Shown here piece by piece: positions 24,828 through 34,335 of a stretch of DNA of 64,000 bases (positions are counted from its first letter, which is position 1; every line of letters starts with the position of its first letter). Origin of the DNA: Robinsoniella peoriensis. Lineage in GTDB: Bacteria > Bacillota > Clostridia > Lachnospirales > Lachnospiraceae. The position numbers were made by a program, and so were the translations under genes. The stretch is from assembly GCF_000797495.1 (NCBI RefSeq), contig NZ_JTGN01000005.1, positions 1 to 64,000 on the forward strand, written 5' to 3'. A model generated the notes under the pieces. That model was not told where the DNA came from. It saw only the letters and a program-made list of their open reading frames with translations, and did no database searches.

Positions 24828-27313
24828 TCCGGGTTGAAAATAAAAAGGTGATTGCAGGACTGGCGAAGAAAAATTATATTCAGAATTGGAAAAAGAATAT
24901 TTTAATAATTGCAGCAATCATATTAACTACATTTATGATAACAGCGGTCTGCAGCATCGGTCTGAGCTATTGGAACGCAATTTCTCTAAGGCATGTAATG
25001 ATGAATGGAATGATATTTGATGTGAGCCTGCCAGCACCTACTAAAGAGCAGGTGAAAAAAGCAAATTCTATGGAAGAAATATTGTATGCCGGCATCACCG
25101 TAGAGAGTGCAGTTATCGATAAATATCAGGAAAATGATGTGAATATCCCCTTATCCTGGAGTGATACAACGAACTGGGAAAAGCAGTGTGTTCCCGCTTA
25201 CGAATTCTTAGAAGGAAAGTATCCGGACAAAGAAAATGAACTTTTGTTATCTACCCAGACCTTAAAAAGAATAGGGATAGATACGCCTAAAATTGGGATG
25301 CATCTTCCGGTGTCCTATTTTTTATTGTCAGAAAAAGATACTTCTCATGAGAAGTCGTTTGTGTTATCCGGATTTTACAAGGATTATTCCGGAATGTCAC
25401 AGGGCTTTATATCCAGGGATTTTTATGAAAATTCAGGAGCAGAACAAACGGTTATGACCCAGGGTTCTTTAAAAATAACACTGAAAAATCATCTGTATTC
25501 CGTAAAGGATATTAAAATGCTGGAAGATGAACTATCGATTGAAGGAAGACAAATGTTATTTGCAGATTACTATCTGATGGAAGACTTCGTAAAATTTGCA
25601 GCAGGGCTGATGGGTTTGTTTTTTCTGATTGTTTTGAGCGGATATTTTTTTATTTATAATGTTCTTCATATTTCGATTGCCAAAGAAGTCCGTTTTTTTG
25701 GACAGTTAAAAACAATTGGTACTACATCTAAACAGATCAGGAGGTTTGTACTTAAGCAGGTGCTGTGGAATTCGTCGTTAGGCATACCCTCAGGGATGAT
25801 ACTCGGAGCATTGGTGTCGTTTTTGATTGTACCATCTGCATTGGAATTAGCGAATCCTACACTCCAGCTAAAAGAAGCAGTAGTATTTCATCCGTTAATT
25901 TTTATCGGAGCTGCACTGTTTTCCGGGCTGACCATTTATTTCAGCAGCAGGAAACCTGCAATGATAGCGGGTGATATTTCACCGGTTGAAGCAGCAAAAT
26001 ATTTTGGTATGGTATCCCCGCACCGGGATAGAAACAGTGTGAATGGGGGAAGGCTTAGCTACATGGCATGGCGCAATATGTTCCGGGAGAAGAAGCAGGC
26101 GGTTATTATACTAACTTCTTTTTTTGTAACGCTTACGGCTTTACTGGTCATCACAACCCTGGTTAATGGAAGCAGTACAAAGCATGTCCTGAATACACTG
26201 CAAGATTCCGATTTACGCATTATTAATCTTTCCACAGCGTATAATAATCCTATTCAAAGAATACAGCCATCCGTAATCGAGCAGATAAAATCCATGGATG
26301 GAGTTGAGGATGTCCGGACAGTAAGTTCAGCTGAACTGCTGATTCCTTATGATGAAGATATTTGGAAGGAATATTTTATAGGGCTTGAGAAGAAGCCAAT
26401 TGCCAGAGGCGATTATGAGGAGCAGATGGTACTTTATAAAGAAGGAAAAGAAACAGATTTGTTTACCGGCAGGCTCGTGGGCATTGATGAAGCGGAATTT
26501 GATTCCATTAATAAAGAAATGGACGGCATTTTAAATAAAGAAGCGTTTATGTCTGGTGAAATCGGTTTGATAAGCCCTTTCCTTACGGGAATTTCGGTTA
26601 AAGAAACATTGGGTAAAGAACTTGTTTACCAATTAAAACAGAATAATGAACGAAAACAATATAAGATAAAAATAGAGGCGGAAATTCCTGGTGTTAGCTT
26701 TATTGCCAGCGGATACTTACCAAGCATAATAATCAGTGATGGATTAGCAAAAGAAATCTTAGGCGAGCCTATAACCGAAATTATAAAGATCGTTTATGAA
26801 GAACCATTTAATGCCGAACTGGATAAAAAAATAAAAGAATTATTTAAGGGTGAGAAAAACATATCGATGGAGTCGAAATTTGACAGCTATGATGAAATGA
26901 AGCAGTCGGAGACTCAGTTAAAAATTCTTGGCGGGGGTCTTGGAATAATCCTTACCTTATTAGCCATTTTGAACTATAGCAATATGACTGCTGCAGGGAT
27001 ACAGAACCGGATAAAAGAATTTGCAGCGCTGCAAAGTATTGGCATGACTACGGTACAGATCAGGAAGTTACTGCTGATAGAAGGAACGTGCTATGGAATT
27101 GTTTCATTCTTTTTTGTAATTATCCTGGGAATTCCAATTGATTATGTCATATACCATGCAATGAACCGTTACAGGATTCCTTTCCAGATACCGGTCAGAT
27201 CAACTCTTCTTGTATTTGGCAGTATTTTAATCACCTGTATTTTTGTTCCATTGGTGGTTTATCAATTTTTGCATAAGGATAATATTGTGGAACAGCTGCG
27301 GGATATGGAATAA
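24824..27313 (+). CDS. FtsX-like ABC transporter permease
   Basis: 829 aa. One N-terminal transmembrane helix (residues 25-47), an external domain of about 200 residues, a helix cluster around 255-385, another helix near 425, a second external domain of about 250 residues, and three C-terminal helices. FtsX domains show the features KTIGTTSKQIRRFVLKQ and LQSIGMTTVQIRKLL. Longer than classical BceB (about 650) and closer to the two-FtsX-domain type. Pairs with the preceding ATPase; likely acts on cell-wall-directed peptides or envelope substrates. Confidence 0.92.
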   Translation: MIRVENKKVIAGLAKKNYIQNWKKNILIIAAIILTTFMITAVCSIGLSYWNAISLRHVMMNGMIFDVSLPAPTKEQVKKANSMEEILYAGITVESAVIDKYQENDVNIPLSWSDTTNWEKQCVPAYEFLEGKYPDKENELLLSTQTLKRIGIDTPKIGMHLPVSYFLLSEKDTSHEKSFVLSGFYKDYSGMSQGFISRDFYENSGAEQTVMTQGSLKITLKNHLYSVKDIKMLEDELSIEGRQMLFADYYLMEDFVKFAAGLMGLFFLIVLSGYFFIYNVLHISIAKEVRFFGQLKTIGTTSKQIRRFVLKQVLWNSSLGIPSGMILGALVSFLIVPSALELANPTLQLKEAVVFHPLIFIGAALFSGLTIYFSSRKPAMIAGDISPVEAAKYFGMVSPHRDRNSVNGGRLSYMAWRNMFREKKQAVIILTSFFVTLTALLVITTLVNGSSTKHVLNTLQDSDLRIINLSTAYNNPIQRIQPSVIEQIKSMDGVEDVRTVSSAELLIPYDEDIWKEYFIGLEKKPIARGDYEEQMVLYKEGKETDLFTGRLVGIDEAEFDSINKEMDGILNKEAFMSGEIGLISPFLTGISVKETLGKELVYQLKQNNERKQYKIKIEAEIPGVSFIASGYLPSIIISDGLAKEILGEPITEIIKIVYEEPFNAELDKKIKELFKGEKNISMESKFDSYDEMKQSETQLKILGGGLGIILTLLAILNYSNMTAAGIQNRIKEFAALQSIGMTTVQIRKLLLIEGTCYGIVSFFFVIILGIPIDYVIYHAMNRYRIPFQIPVRSTLLVFGSILITCIFVPLVVYQFLHKDNIVEQLRDME

Positions 27314-27412
27314 AAGATGGCTCCGGTTGTTACGCCGGAGCCGGTAAAATGGTACCCGGTTGTGCGGACCGGGTGTGAGTTATGAAATATATTAGCTTCT
27401 TGCTAATATATG
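27313..27412 (+). ncRNA. Hairpin-rich element after the permease, possible copy 3
   Basis: Three stems in 100 bases: GGCTCCGG/CCGGAGCC (27319-27342), ACCCGGT/ACCGGGT (27354-27374) and ATATATTAGC/GCTAATATAT (27387-27411). The second is followed by GTGAGTTATGAAA, the same tail as the elements at 22119 and 34226. No T-run follows the stems, so simple termination does not explain it. Confidence 0.45.
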
Positions 27413-27513
27413 TTAAATCTATCATATTCTGTATGTGCATTCAAACAAAATCGTTCGACAAAATATTTCATAAAACGACAAATCAACTTGCTGCAAATAT
27501 GTATAGGCAGGGG

Positions 27514-27816
27514 TTATCTGGATAAATCTTCCACAATGGTATCTTCGGTGAGACCGGAAAGTACAGCTATTTTTTCGTTAACCATACTGCGAAAGCAATT
27601 GGGGAGATGTTCTTGGTGGGCTCTGTGAATCGCTACACATTCCACACATTTTCCATGATATTTGCAGGGTTTTTTGCAGGAACAATGGTCTTGTGATTTC
27701 AGTGCTTCGCGAAGTTCCGCTACGAATTCATCCTGGATTTTTATACCCTCTTGCCGGTTGCCCTTATGAAATTCCTTCATGGCTTCTTTCTCTTTTGCAT
27801 GTCCATCAATTTTCAT
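27514..27816 (-). CDS. Cys/His-rich small protein (DUF6485-like)
   Basis: 100 aa. Helical, charged N-terminal half, then CSCKKPCKYHGKCVECVAIH followed by RAHQEHLPNC. This cluster of six Cys and several His is suited to zinc or Fe-S binding and resembles DUF6485 proteins. AGGAGCTGTACATACT precedes the ATG with long spacing. Driven by a consensus promoter at 27843-27871. Function unknown. Confidence 0.8.
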   Translation of the reverse strand: MKIDGHAKEKEAMKEFHKGNRQEGIKIQDEFVAELREALKSQDHCSCKKPCKYHGKCVECVAIHRAHQEHLPNCFRSMVNEKIAVLSGLTEDTIVEDLSR

Positions 27817-27842
27817 AGTATGTACAGCTCCTTTTTTCTTTT

Positions 27843-27871
27843 ATTATAAAACAGATACGTATGAATGTCAA
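27843..27871 (-). promoter_or_regulatory. Sigma-A promoter for the Cys-rich gene
   Basis: On the minus strand TTGACA (27866-27871), 17-bp spacer, TATAAT (27843-27848): a perfect consensus, 27 bases before the start codon. Confidence 0.85.
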
Positions 27872-28151
27872 AAGTGTATAACTATTCATTATACTATGCA
27901 TCACAGTAATAAAATATCTTGTATTTATAAATGTGGTGAGATATAATAATGTCAGCAGTTGAAATTTACCGGGAAGCATAAATTCTAAATGAAATCAGCA
28001 TTCCAAGTAGAATAAAATATGGTCTTCGATGAGGAAGAGTTTCTGGTTGCAGCAGTTACCGGGGACTCTTTTCTATTGAGTCAGGGAATTTCAGACTGCA
28101 GGCAGAGCTAAGATACATAAAAAATTGCAAATCAGAAATGGAGGATTTGAG
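27872..28151. other. Intergenic region
   Basis: No gene seen. Contains AAGAGT (28035-28040) and ACTCTT (28065-28070) as distal arms of a long imperfect hairpin followed by TTCTATT, possibly an attenuator before the cupin gene. Otherwise unremarkable. Confidence 0.35.
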
Positions 28152-28478
28152 ATGAAAACAGAAACAGTGGAAAATATGTGTGGTGGAAAAGGACATGTTG
28201 TGATCAAACATATCCTGGGCGAAAAAGAATTAAACGGCAAATGCGGTCTATATGCGGAAGTAACTATTGAACCGGAATGTTCTCTGGGGTATCATGAACA
28301 TCACGGAGAGAGTGAAACTTATTATATCTTATCCGGAACAGGTGATTATGATGATAATGGAAATGTTCGCCCGGTAAAAGCAGGAGATGTTACATTTACC
28401 CCGGATGGTTCCGGACATGGACTAATTAATACGGGAAATACGGATCTTGTTTTCATGGCACTGATAATTATGGATTAA
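28152..28478 (+). CDS. Single-domain cupin protein
   Basis: 108 aa. Cupin motif 1 is YHEHHGESETYYILSG (metal ligands His, His, Glu) and motif 2 is DVTFTPDGSGHGLINTG. No other domain, no signal peptide. ATG 28152 with TGGAGGATTTGAG before it is preferred over an upstream ATG at 28125. Monocistronic. Could be a small-molecule isomerase or binding protein; substrate not evident. Confidence 0.9.
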   Translation: MKTETVENMCGGKGHVVIKHILGEKELNGKCGLYAEVTIEPECSLGYHEHHGESETYYILSGTGDYDDNGNVRPVKAGDVTFTPDGSGHGLINTGNTDLVFMALIIMD

Positions 28479-28594
28479 AGCTTGTTCGATGAATAAAATA
28501 ATTTATTAATATTGCAGTTTGCAAAAATACTTCTGAATTTTTCAGGAGTATTTTTCGTAATTAAGAAAAAAATGCAGAAATTTCTAAAAACAGC

Positions 28595-28625
28595 TTGACT
28601 GTAAACCTGGTTTATACCTTATATA
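28595..28625 (+). promoter_or_regulatory. MerR-type promoter with long spacer
   Basis: TTGACT (28595-28600), about 19-bp spacer, TATATA (28620-28625). The spacer contains the dyad GTAAACC-TGGTTTAT directly after the -35. Long spacer and internal dyad are typical of promoters controlled by MerR-family proteins, and a MerR gene follows. Confidence 0.7.
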
Positions 28626-28646
28626 CCAATAGAAGGAGGTGAAAAC

Positions 28647-29483
28647 TTGACAATAAAAGAGGTTGAAGAGGAATTAAATGTCACCAGAGCAAATGTTCGC
28701 TTTTATGAAAAGGAGGGGCTGCTGACTGCAAGGCGTAATCCGATTAATGGTTACCGGGATTACTCCAGGGAAAATATTGAGACTTTAAAAAAGATTATCT
28801 TTCTAAGAAAGCTTAATGTACCTATTGAAGAGATTAAGCTGGTGCAGTTGGAAAAGCTCTCGATGGAAGAAATGCTTCATAAACAGGCAGACTCATTGGA
28901 GGCAGAGATAAAACAATTAGAACAATCCAGGTGGATTTGTTTAGAGCTGGTTAAGAATCAAGATTTTGATTATGCCAATTTAACGGTAGAACGGTATGAG
29001 GATGCTGTAGACAAATCCGGTTATATGATTTTTCGGGATACGATTAGTAATCTTGCAGCAATGAAAGGAAAGATTGCAATATGGTCAATCATTATCTTTT
29101 CATTTATATTAGCGTTTATCTCGTATCCGCTGCTGCCGGAAGGAATTGTAGTCTGGTGGAATAATATTGGTAAAATCGTTTATGGAGATAAACTGCTTGT
29201 CTTTATTTTTCCTGTCATTGCATCCATGCTTGTCTTCACAGCCAGATCCTGGGTCTGGAATTTTCTCTATCGCAATATGCCTTACTATATGCTGAAAGTG
29301 GATGCCATTACCACAATCGTGTGCCTCTATTTGTCCATTCTTTTGCTGACAAGTCAGCTATATGCGATTTTCTATCACAACTGGATAAGCTGGCCAATTG
29401 AAAGCAGCGTTATTGTGGAAACACTCATATTTTTATTTATTTTGTTAGTAATTGCCTATAAAAAGAAAAAGGAGGAGCGATAA
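28647..29483 (+). CDS. MerR-family regulator with membrane-spanning C-terminal domain
   Basis: 278 aa. MerR winged helix at residues 1-70 (VTRANVRFYEKEGLL, GYRDYSRENIETLKKIIFL), a coiled helix to about 110, then four hydrophobic segments between residues 140 and 272. A DNA-binding protein held in the membrane is unusual and suggests direct membrane-stress or ligand sensing. Start is TTG with AAGGAGGTG seven bases upstream. The MutS-like gene starts two bases after its stop. Confidence 0.9.
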   Translation: MTIKEVEEELNVTRANVRFYEKEGLLTARRNPINGYRDYSRENIETLKKIIFLRKLNVPIEEIKLVQLEKLSMEEMLHKQADSLEAEIKQLEQSRWICLELVKNQDFDYANLTVERYEDAVDKSGYMIFRDTISNLAAMKGKIAIWSIIIFSFILAFISYPLLPEGIVVWWNNIGKIVYGDKLLVFIFPVIASMLVFTARSWVWNFLYRNMPYYMLKVDAITTIVCLYLSILLLTSQLYAIFYHNWISWPIESSVIVETLIFLFILLVIAYKKKKEER

Positions 29484-29484
29484 C

Positions 29485-31131
29485 ATGGAACTGGCAATGA
29501 TCTTTGTGATTATGCTGGCATTATTTATGGGGGCTGTTTTTTATGAACGTAAATGCGGTGAGCGGAAAGTTCGTAAGTGGATTCATGATTCCTATGGTAA
29601 GATACCGGCAGACAGAAAGCTTCCCTTTGAACAGATTCAAATTTTCTGGGAAGAATTTAAAATGGACATTCCCGAGAACGAAAGCGTAGATGATGTTACC
29701 TGGAATGACCTGGAGATGGATAAGATTTTTTCCAGAATAAATGTCTGTACATCATTTGCGGGGGAACAGGTGCTGTATGCCAGGCTTCACAAGCTGCCGG
29801 CAGATAAAGCCGGGCTTTTAATTCTGGAAGAACAAATTTGCTTTTATTCCAAGAATGATAAAATCAGGGAAGAAGTGCAGTATTTGCTTAGCAGACTTGG
29901 GAAAGAAGAAGTGAATTATTATCTGCCTGTGTTTATGAGTAATCTGGATGCTCTTGGTTCAATTCATGTAAGGTTTTACAGGATTATGCAGATATTGTTG
30001 TTCTTGTCTGTGATTCCGGCTCTTGTCAGAGGACAGTCAAGCCTTCTGTTGATTACAGCAATGGTATTTATGATCAATGCAGTAATTTATGCATTGAATA
30101 AAGTCAGGCATGAAGTCTATATGGATACCCTTACCGGGATTATAGGAGTGGCAAAGAGTGTAAAAGAAATTGTGAAAAAACCGGAGAAATACACGATTCA
30201 TATACCGGAGAGCATCAAAGAAAATGTAAAATTATTCGATAAAATAACGAAAATGCTTGTCAGCCTTCAGCGGAAGAAGCGGGAAGGAATGTCTGGAGAT
30301 CTATTAGGGGTTGTCCATGATTACCTGATAGGAGCAACCCTTTGGGATTTTATTGTCTATGATAAAATCATCCGCTACCTGAGGGGAAAACAAAAGGAAT
30401 TTATGGAGCTGTTTGAGTTCATAGGCGAGTTGGAAGCATCTGTTTCTGTAGCTTCATTCAGGAAAAGCCTGGAGTTATACTGTATACCTGAATTTATAAA
30501 TAAGCCTGTGCTGAAAATGACGGAAATCTATCATCCGCTGATCGAACATCCGGTCTGCAATACGGTATCCCTGGACCGTAACTGTATCATAACGGGATCA
30601 AATGCTTCCGGAAAGTCTACGTTTATCAAAGCCGTGGCGGCAAATGTGATCCTTGCGGAAAGCATTCATACCTGTATGGCAAGACAGATGCAGCTGCCGG
30701 ATGCCATGGTGATTACATCCATGGCGGTGCGGGACGATCTTATGGGCGGTGAAAGTTATTATATGAAAGAAATTAAATATCTGAACCGCATTGTAAAAAG
30801 TATAAAAGATAAACGGATGGTCATCTGCGTTATTGATGAGATTTTAAGAGGAACGAATACACAGGAGCGAATTGCGGCTTCGGCGGCTATATTAGAATAT
30901 CTGGAAAATCAAAATTGCCTAGCGATTGTGGCATCCCATGATATTGAGTTGACACGGAAACTGGAAGATGCCTATGGATATTATTTTTTTTGTGAACAGA
31001 TGCAGGGCAGGGATATTGCTTTTGATTATAAGATCCGGGAAGGGGTCAGCAATACAAAGAACGCGATTGCTCTGCTGGAGGCTATTGGCTTTCCGAATAT
31101 GATCATCGAGAGAGCAAGGCAGATGCTGTGA
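29485..31131 (+). CDS. Membrane-anchored MutS-like ATPase
   Basis: 548 aa. N-terminal hydrophobic helix (residues 1-22) and a second hydrophobic hairpin at about 170-215. The C-terminal 200 residues are a MutS-type ABC ATPase: Walker A GSNASGKSTFIKAV, Walker B VICVIDEILRGTNTQER, then IVASHDIELT. The mismatch-recognition domain I of MutS is absent, so this is a paralogue and not the canonical repair enzyme. ATG 29485 with AAAGGAGGAGCGATAAC is chosen over an in-gene upstream start. Co-transcribed with the membrane MerR regulator. Confidence 0.9.
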   Translation: MELAMIFVIMLALFMGAVFYERKCGERKVRKWIHDSYGKIPADRKLPFEQIQIFWEEFKMDIPENESVDDVTWNDLEMDKIFSRINVCTSFAGEQVLYARLHKLPADKAGLLILEEQICFYSKNDKIREEVQYLLSRLGKEEVNYYLPVFMSNLDALGSIHVRFYRIMQILLFLSVIPALVRGQSSLLLITAMVFMINAVIYALNKVRHEVYMDTLTGIIGVAKSVKEIVKKPEKYTIHIPESIKENVKLFDKITKMLVSLQRKKREGMSGDLLGVVHDYLIGATLWDFIVYDKIIRYLRGKQKEFMELFEFIGELEASVSVASFRKSLELYCIPEFINKPVLKMTEIYHPLIEHPVCNTVSLDRNCIITGSNASGKSTFIKAVAANVILAESIHTCMARQMQLPDAMVITSMAVRDDLMGGESYYMKEIKYLNRIVKSIKDKRMVICVIDEILRGTNTQERIAASAAILEYLENQNCLAIVASHDIELTRKLEDAYGYYFFCEQMQGRDIAFDYKIREGVSNTKNAIALLEAIGFPNMIIERARQML

Positions 31132-31143
31132 TACGGCTTTTTG

Positions 31144-32031
31144 TCACTTTTCACAAATAATTTTTTTTAGCTGGAATGCGGCAGCACTGAGCGGATACTT
31201 TGTGTTCTCAACGAGACAGATATTTCGGAAAGGAATTTCTTCTGCAACCCGGATTTCAAACACTTCCTGTGCGTTTACTGCACGTGCTGCAAATTCCTCT
31301 GGAATAAAACCGATACCGAGATCATGGGTAACCATTGGCAGTATCAGGTCGGTGGTAGCCACCTCGATGTCAGGCTCCAGGTACAGCTTACGGGAGGAAA
31401 ATATTTTTTCGTAAAAGGTATAGGTCGTCGTACCCTTGGATAAGGAAATCAGAGGATATTGTTTTAAATCTTCTAAATGGAGAACCTGATCTTTTAAATG
31501 TTTAAAATGAGGACCCGCAATTAAAATTTCCCGAAAGGGAAGGAGTTTGGTTTCTTCGAGGGGGGCATAGGCATCCGTAGGTGTGGTGACGATGGCAAAA
31601 TCAATTTTGTCGTATTTCAGGTGATCAATTGCTTCTGGTGTGGTAACATTTTGAATCAGCAGCTTAATATTGGGGTACATGGAGTGAAAACTCTTCAGTT
31701 TTACCAGCAGGAAACCATGCAGTGCCGTTTCACTGGCTCCAATACGGATCAATCCATCCTGGAGAGTGGTAATGTCTTTTAAAGATTTTTCGCCGATAAA
31801 GATTTCTTCGCAGGCTCTGCGGACATGGGCAAATAATTCTTCTCCCTCATGTGTCAGGGAAACGCCTTTTTGTGAGCGGACAAACAGTTTGCAGCGCAGT
31901 TCTTCTTCCAGAAGTTTAATGGTACGGGAAATAGATGGCTGGCTGGACATCAGCAGATTGGCAGCCTGGGTAATGCTTTTGTATTTTGCCACGAAATAGA
32001 ATATTTTGTAGTATTCAAAATTTGCCGACAT
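31144..32031 (-). CDS. LysR-family transcriptional regulator
   Basis: 295 aa. Helix-turn-helix at residues 1-60 (KYKSITQAANLLMSSQPSISRTIKLLEEEL), then a periplasmic-binding-like effector domain. ATG 32031 is preceded by GGAGGAATCAATACC; an upstream in-frame ATG lacks a site. Divergent from pckA across 225 bp that contains GTTGA-CATA-TCAAC at 32154-32167, a possible LysR binding dyad. Likely regulates pckA, itself, or both. Confidence 0.93.
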   Translation of the reverse strand: MSANFEYYKIFYFVAKYKSITQAANLLMSSQPSISRTIKLLEEELRCKLFVRSQKGVSLTHEGEELFAHVRRACEEIFIGEKSLKDITTLQDGLIRIGASETALHGFLLVKLKSFHSMYPNIKLLIQNVTTPEAIDHLKYDKIDFAIVTTPTDAYAPLEETKLLPFREILIAGPHFKHLKDQVLHLEDLKQYPLISLSKGTTTYTFYEKIFSSRKLYLEPDIEVATTDLILPMVTHDLGIGFIPEEFAARAVNAQEVFEIRVAEEIPFRNICLVENTKYPLSAAAFQLKKIICEK

Positions 32032-32256
32032 GGTATTGATTCCTCCATCGTAATTGATCCATAGAAAATTGTTATGGACACTATACAATAATATTATTTT
32101 ATTTTATGCTTACTTAATAGTATAATACGATTTGTATAAAACAACAAGCTTTTGTTGACATATCAACTGTAGGCGCCAGCATTGCCAATGCAATATAGTA
32201 ATAAGCGGCAGTTCTGAAATCAGTAGAAATGACGGCAAAGGAAATAGGAGGAAAAT

Positions 32257-33843
32257 ATGAATACATATGGTCTTGAAAAATTAGGTATTATTAATCCCAA
32301 AGCTGTTTACCGCAATTTAAGCCCGGCGCAGCTGGTTGAAAAGGCACTTTGCAATGGAGAAGGAAAATTAAGCAGCACAGGTGCTTTAGTAGTTACTACC
32401 GGAAAATATACGGGACGTTCTCCGGAGGACAAATTTGTAGTAGATTCAAAAGGAATCCATGATGATATTGCGTGGGGTAAAGTAAACCGTCCGATCAGTC
32501 AGGAAAAATTCAATGGGATTAAAGAGAAATTAACGGCTTATCTCCAGAATCGTGAACTCTATATTTTTGATGGCATGGCGGGAGCAGATCCGGTATGTAC
32601 AAAAAAATTCCGGGTGGTAAATGAATTGGCAAGCCAGAACCTGTTTATACATCAGCTTCTGATCCGTCCTACAGCAGATGAACTTGCTGACTATGGAGAT
32701 CCGGACTTTACCATAATTGCAGCTCCGGGATTCAAATGTATCCCGGAAACAGACGGTGTGCACAGTGAGGCAGCAATTATGATCGATTACGAAGCAAAAC
32801 TGATTGTAATCGCAGGGTCACAATATTCCGGAGAAATGAAAAAAAGCGTATTCTCCGTTATGAATTATCTGATGCCGAAAGAGAAAAATGTACTGCCAAT
32901 GCATTGTTCTGCAAACATGGATCCGGTAACCGGAGAAACAGCGATTTTCTTTGGATTATCAGGAACAGGAAAGACAACGCTTTCAGCAGATCCGGGACGT
33001 AAGTTAATCGGTGATGATGAACACGGCTGGTCAGAAGAAGGAATCTTTAACTTCGAAGGCGGCTGCTATGCAAAATGTATTAATCTGGATCCCGAAGGCG
33101 AACCTGAAATCTATGGAGCAATCAGGTTCGGAAGTCTGGTTGAAAATGTGGTGATCGACTCTGAGAGCCGTGAACCTGATTTTGATGATGGAAGCCTGAC
33201 CGATAATACCCGTGTGGGTTATCCGGTAGATTATATATCCAATGCTGCAATCCCAGGAGTAGGAGGTGTGCCGAAAGTGGTAATCTTCTTAACTGCAGAT
33301 GCATTTGGCGTACTTCCTCCAATCAGCAGACTTGACCAGAATGCAGCAATGTATCACTTCGTGACCGGATTTACATCTAAGCTGGCAGGAACAGAGAGAG
33401 GGGTTCAGGAACCGCAGCCCACATTCTCCACCTGTTTTGGTGAACCATTTATGCCAATGGATCCATCCATTTATGCAGAGATGTTAGGAGAGCGGATTGA
33501 AAAATATGATACAAAGGTATATCTGATTAACACCGGATGGGCAGGCGGACCGTACGGAGTCGGAAGCCGTATGAAACTGAAATATACACGTGCTATGGTT
33601 ACTGCTGCACTGAATGGCGATATTGATAAGGCAGAATATAAACATGATGAGGTATTCAACTTAGATGTTCCTCAGAGCTGCCCGAATGTGCCGGATGAAA
33701 TTATGAATCCACGGGATACATGGGAAGATAAAACAGCTTATGATGAGTCAGCTAAAAAACTTGCAAAGATGTTCCAGGAAAACTTTGCAAAAAAATATCC
33801 GAATATGCCAAAAAATATTGCAGATGCAGGCCCAAAAGCATAA
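32257..33843 (+). CDS. pckA: Phosphoenolpyruvate carboxykinase (ATP)
   Basis: 528 aa, normal length. Interconverts oxaloacetate plus ATP with PEP plus CO2 and ADP in the cytosol. Motifs: KYTGRSPEDKF, the kinase-1a P-loop GLSGTGKTTLS, kinase-2 GDDEHGWSEEGIFNFEGG, and GTERGVQEPQPTFSTCFGEPF. In gut Clostridia it often runs in the PEP-to-oxaloacetate direction for succinate or amino acid synthesis. GGAGGAAAAT precedes the ATG. Regulated perhaps by the divergent LysR protein. Confidence 0.97.
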   Translation: MNTYGLEKLGIINPKAVYRNLSPAQLVEKALCNGEGKLSSTGALVVTTGKYTGRSPEDKFVVDSKGIHDDIAWGKVNRPISQEKFNGIKEKLTAYLQNRELYIFDGMAGADPVCTKKFRVVNELASQNLFIHQLLIRPTADELADYGDPDFTIIAAPGFKCIPETDGVHSEAAIMIDYEAKLIVIAGSQYSGEMKKSVFSVMNYLMPKEKNVLPMHCSANMDPVTGETAIFFGLSGTGKTTLSADPGRKLIGDDEHGWSEEGIFNFEGGCYAKCINLDPEGEPEIYGAIRFGSLVENVVIDSESREPDFDDGSLTDNTRVGYPVDYISNAAIPGVGGVPKVVIFLTADAFGVLPPISRLDQNAAMYHFVTGFTSKLAGTERGVQEPQPTFSTCFGEPFMPMDPSIYAEMLGERIEKYDTKVYLINTGWAGGPYGVGSRMKLKYTRAMVTAALNGDIDKAEYKHDEVFNLDVPQSCPNVPDEIMNPRDTWEDKTAYDESAKKLAKMFQENFAKKYPNMPKNIADAGPKA

Positions 33844-33905
33844 TCAGAAATGAACAGATAAAAATTACAAAAAATTACAAAATACGAAAGATAAAAAAGT
33901 AAGCA

Positions 33906-33956
33906 AAGGCCGTTTCTTAGAGTGATATTCCGACAGGCTCCTGAGAACGGCTTTTA
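33906..33956 (+). terminator. Terminator after pckA
   Basis: GCCGTTTCTTAG ... CTGAGAACGGC stem with a long internal loop followed by TTTT, 63 bases after the pckA stop. Confidence 0.65.
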
Positions 33957-34039
33957 TCATGTCCAAAATTAATGGATGGAAAATGAATCAAATCCGGTGT
34001 ATAATTGATTAAGACGTTTTTACAAAAAGGAGGAGTAAA

Positions 34040-34222
34040 ATGACTGGAAAATCTAATTGTGACTGCTGCTTGAATTATGCATATGATGATGATTATGAAT
34101 GTTATATCTGTGAGGTAAATCTGGATGAGGATGAGATGGGCCAGTTTATGAGAAATACATTTACTAATTGTCCTTATTTTCAGTTTAATGATGAATATAA
34201 AGTAGTCCGTAAACAGATGTAA
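34040..34222 (+). CDS. Small Cys-rich protein (DUF6472-like)
   Basis: 60 aa. Acidic, with Cys pairs in NCDCCLNYAYDDDYECYIC and a further Cys in FTNCPYFQF, in all six Cys that could bind metal. The pattern matches DUF6472 proteins of Lachnospiraceae. AAGGAGGAGTAAA gives a very strong ribosome site. The structured element copy 2 begins four bases after its stop. Function unknown. Confidence 0.88.
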   Translation: MTGKSNCDCCLNYAYDDDYECYICEVNLDEDEMGQFMRNTFTNCPYFQFNDEYKVVRKQM

Positions 34223-34225
34223 AGT

Positions 34226-34335
34226 CCCATAAAAGAGGGAGAGCCAGTACCTTTAGGTACTGGCGGGTTATGAAAAAGATTTTTTAATAATGTGTTGTTT
34301 GTACTGATCTCTCTGTACAAGTAATACTATAATAT
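34226..34335 (+). ncRNA. Dispersed structured element, copy 2
   Basis: TCCCATAAAAGAGGGAGA leads into the hairpin GCCAGTACC-TTTA-GGTACTGGC (34244-34265), then GGGTTATGAAAAAGATTTTTTAA and, 45 bases on, ACAAGTAATACTATAA. Same order and near-identical flanks as copy 1 at 22119, with a paired C-G replacing T-A in the stem. Sits in the 290-bp gap before the small membrane protein gene. Confidence 0.55.
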
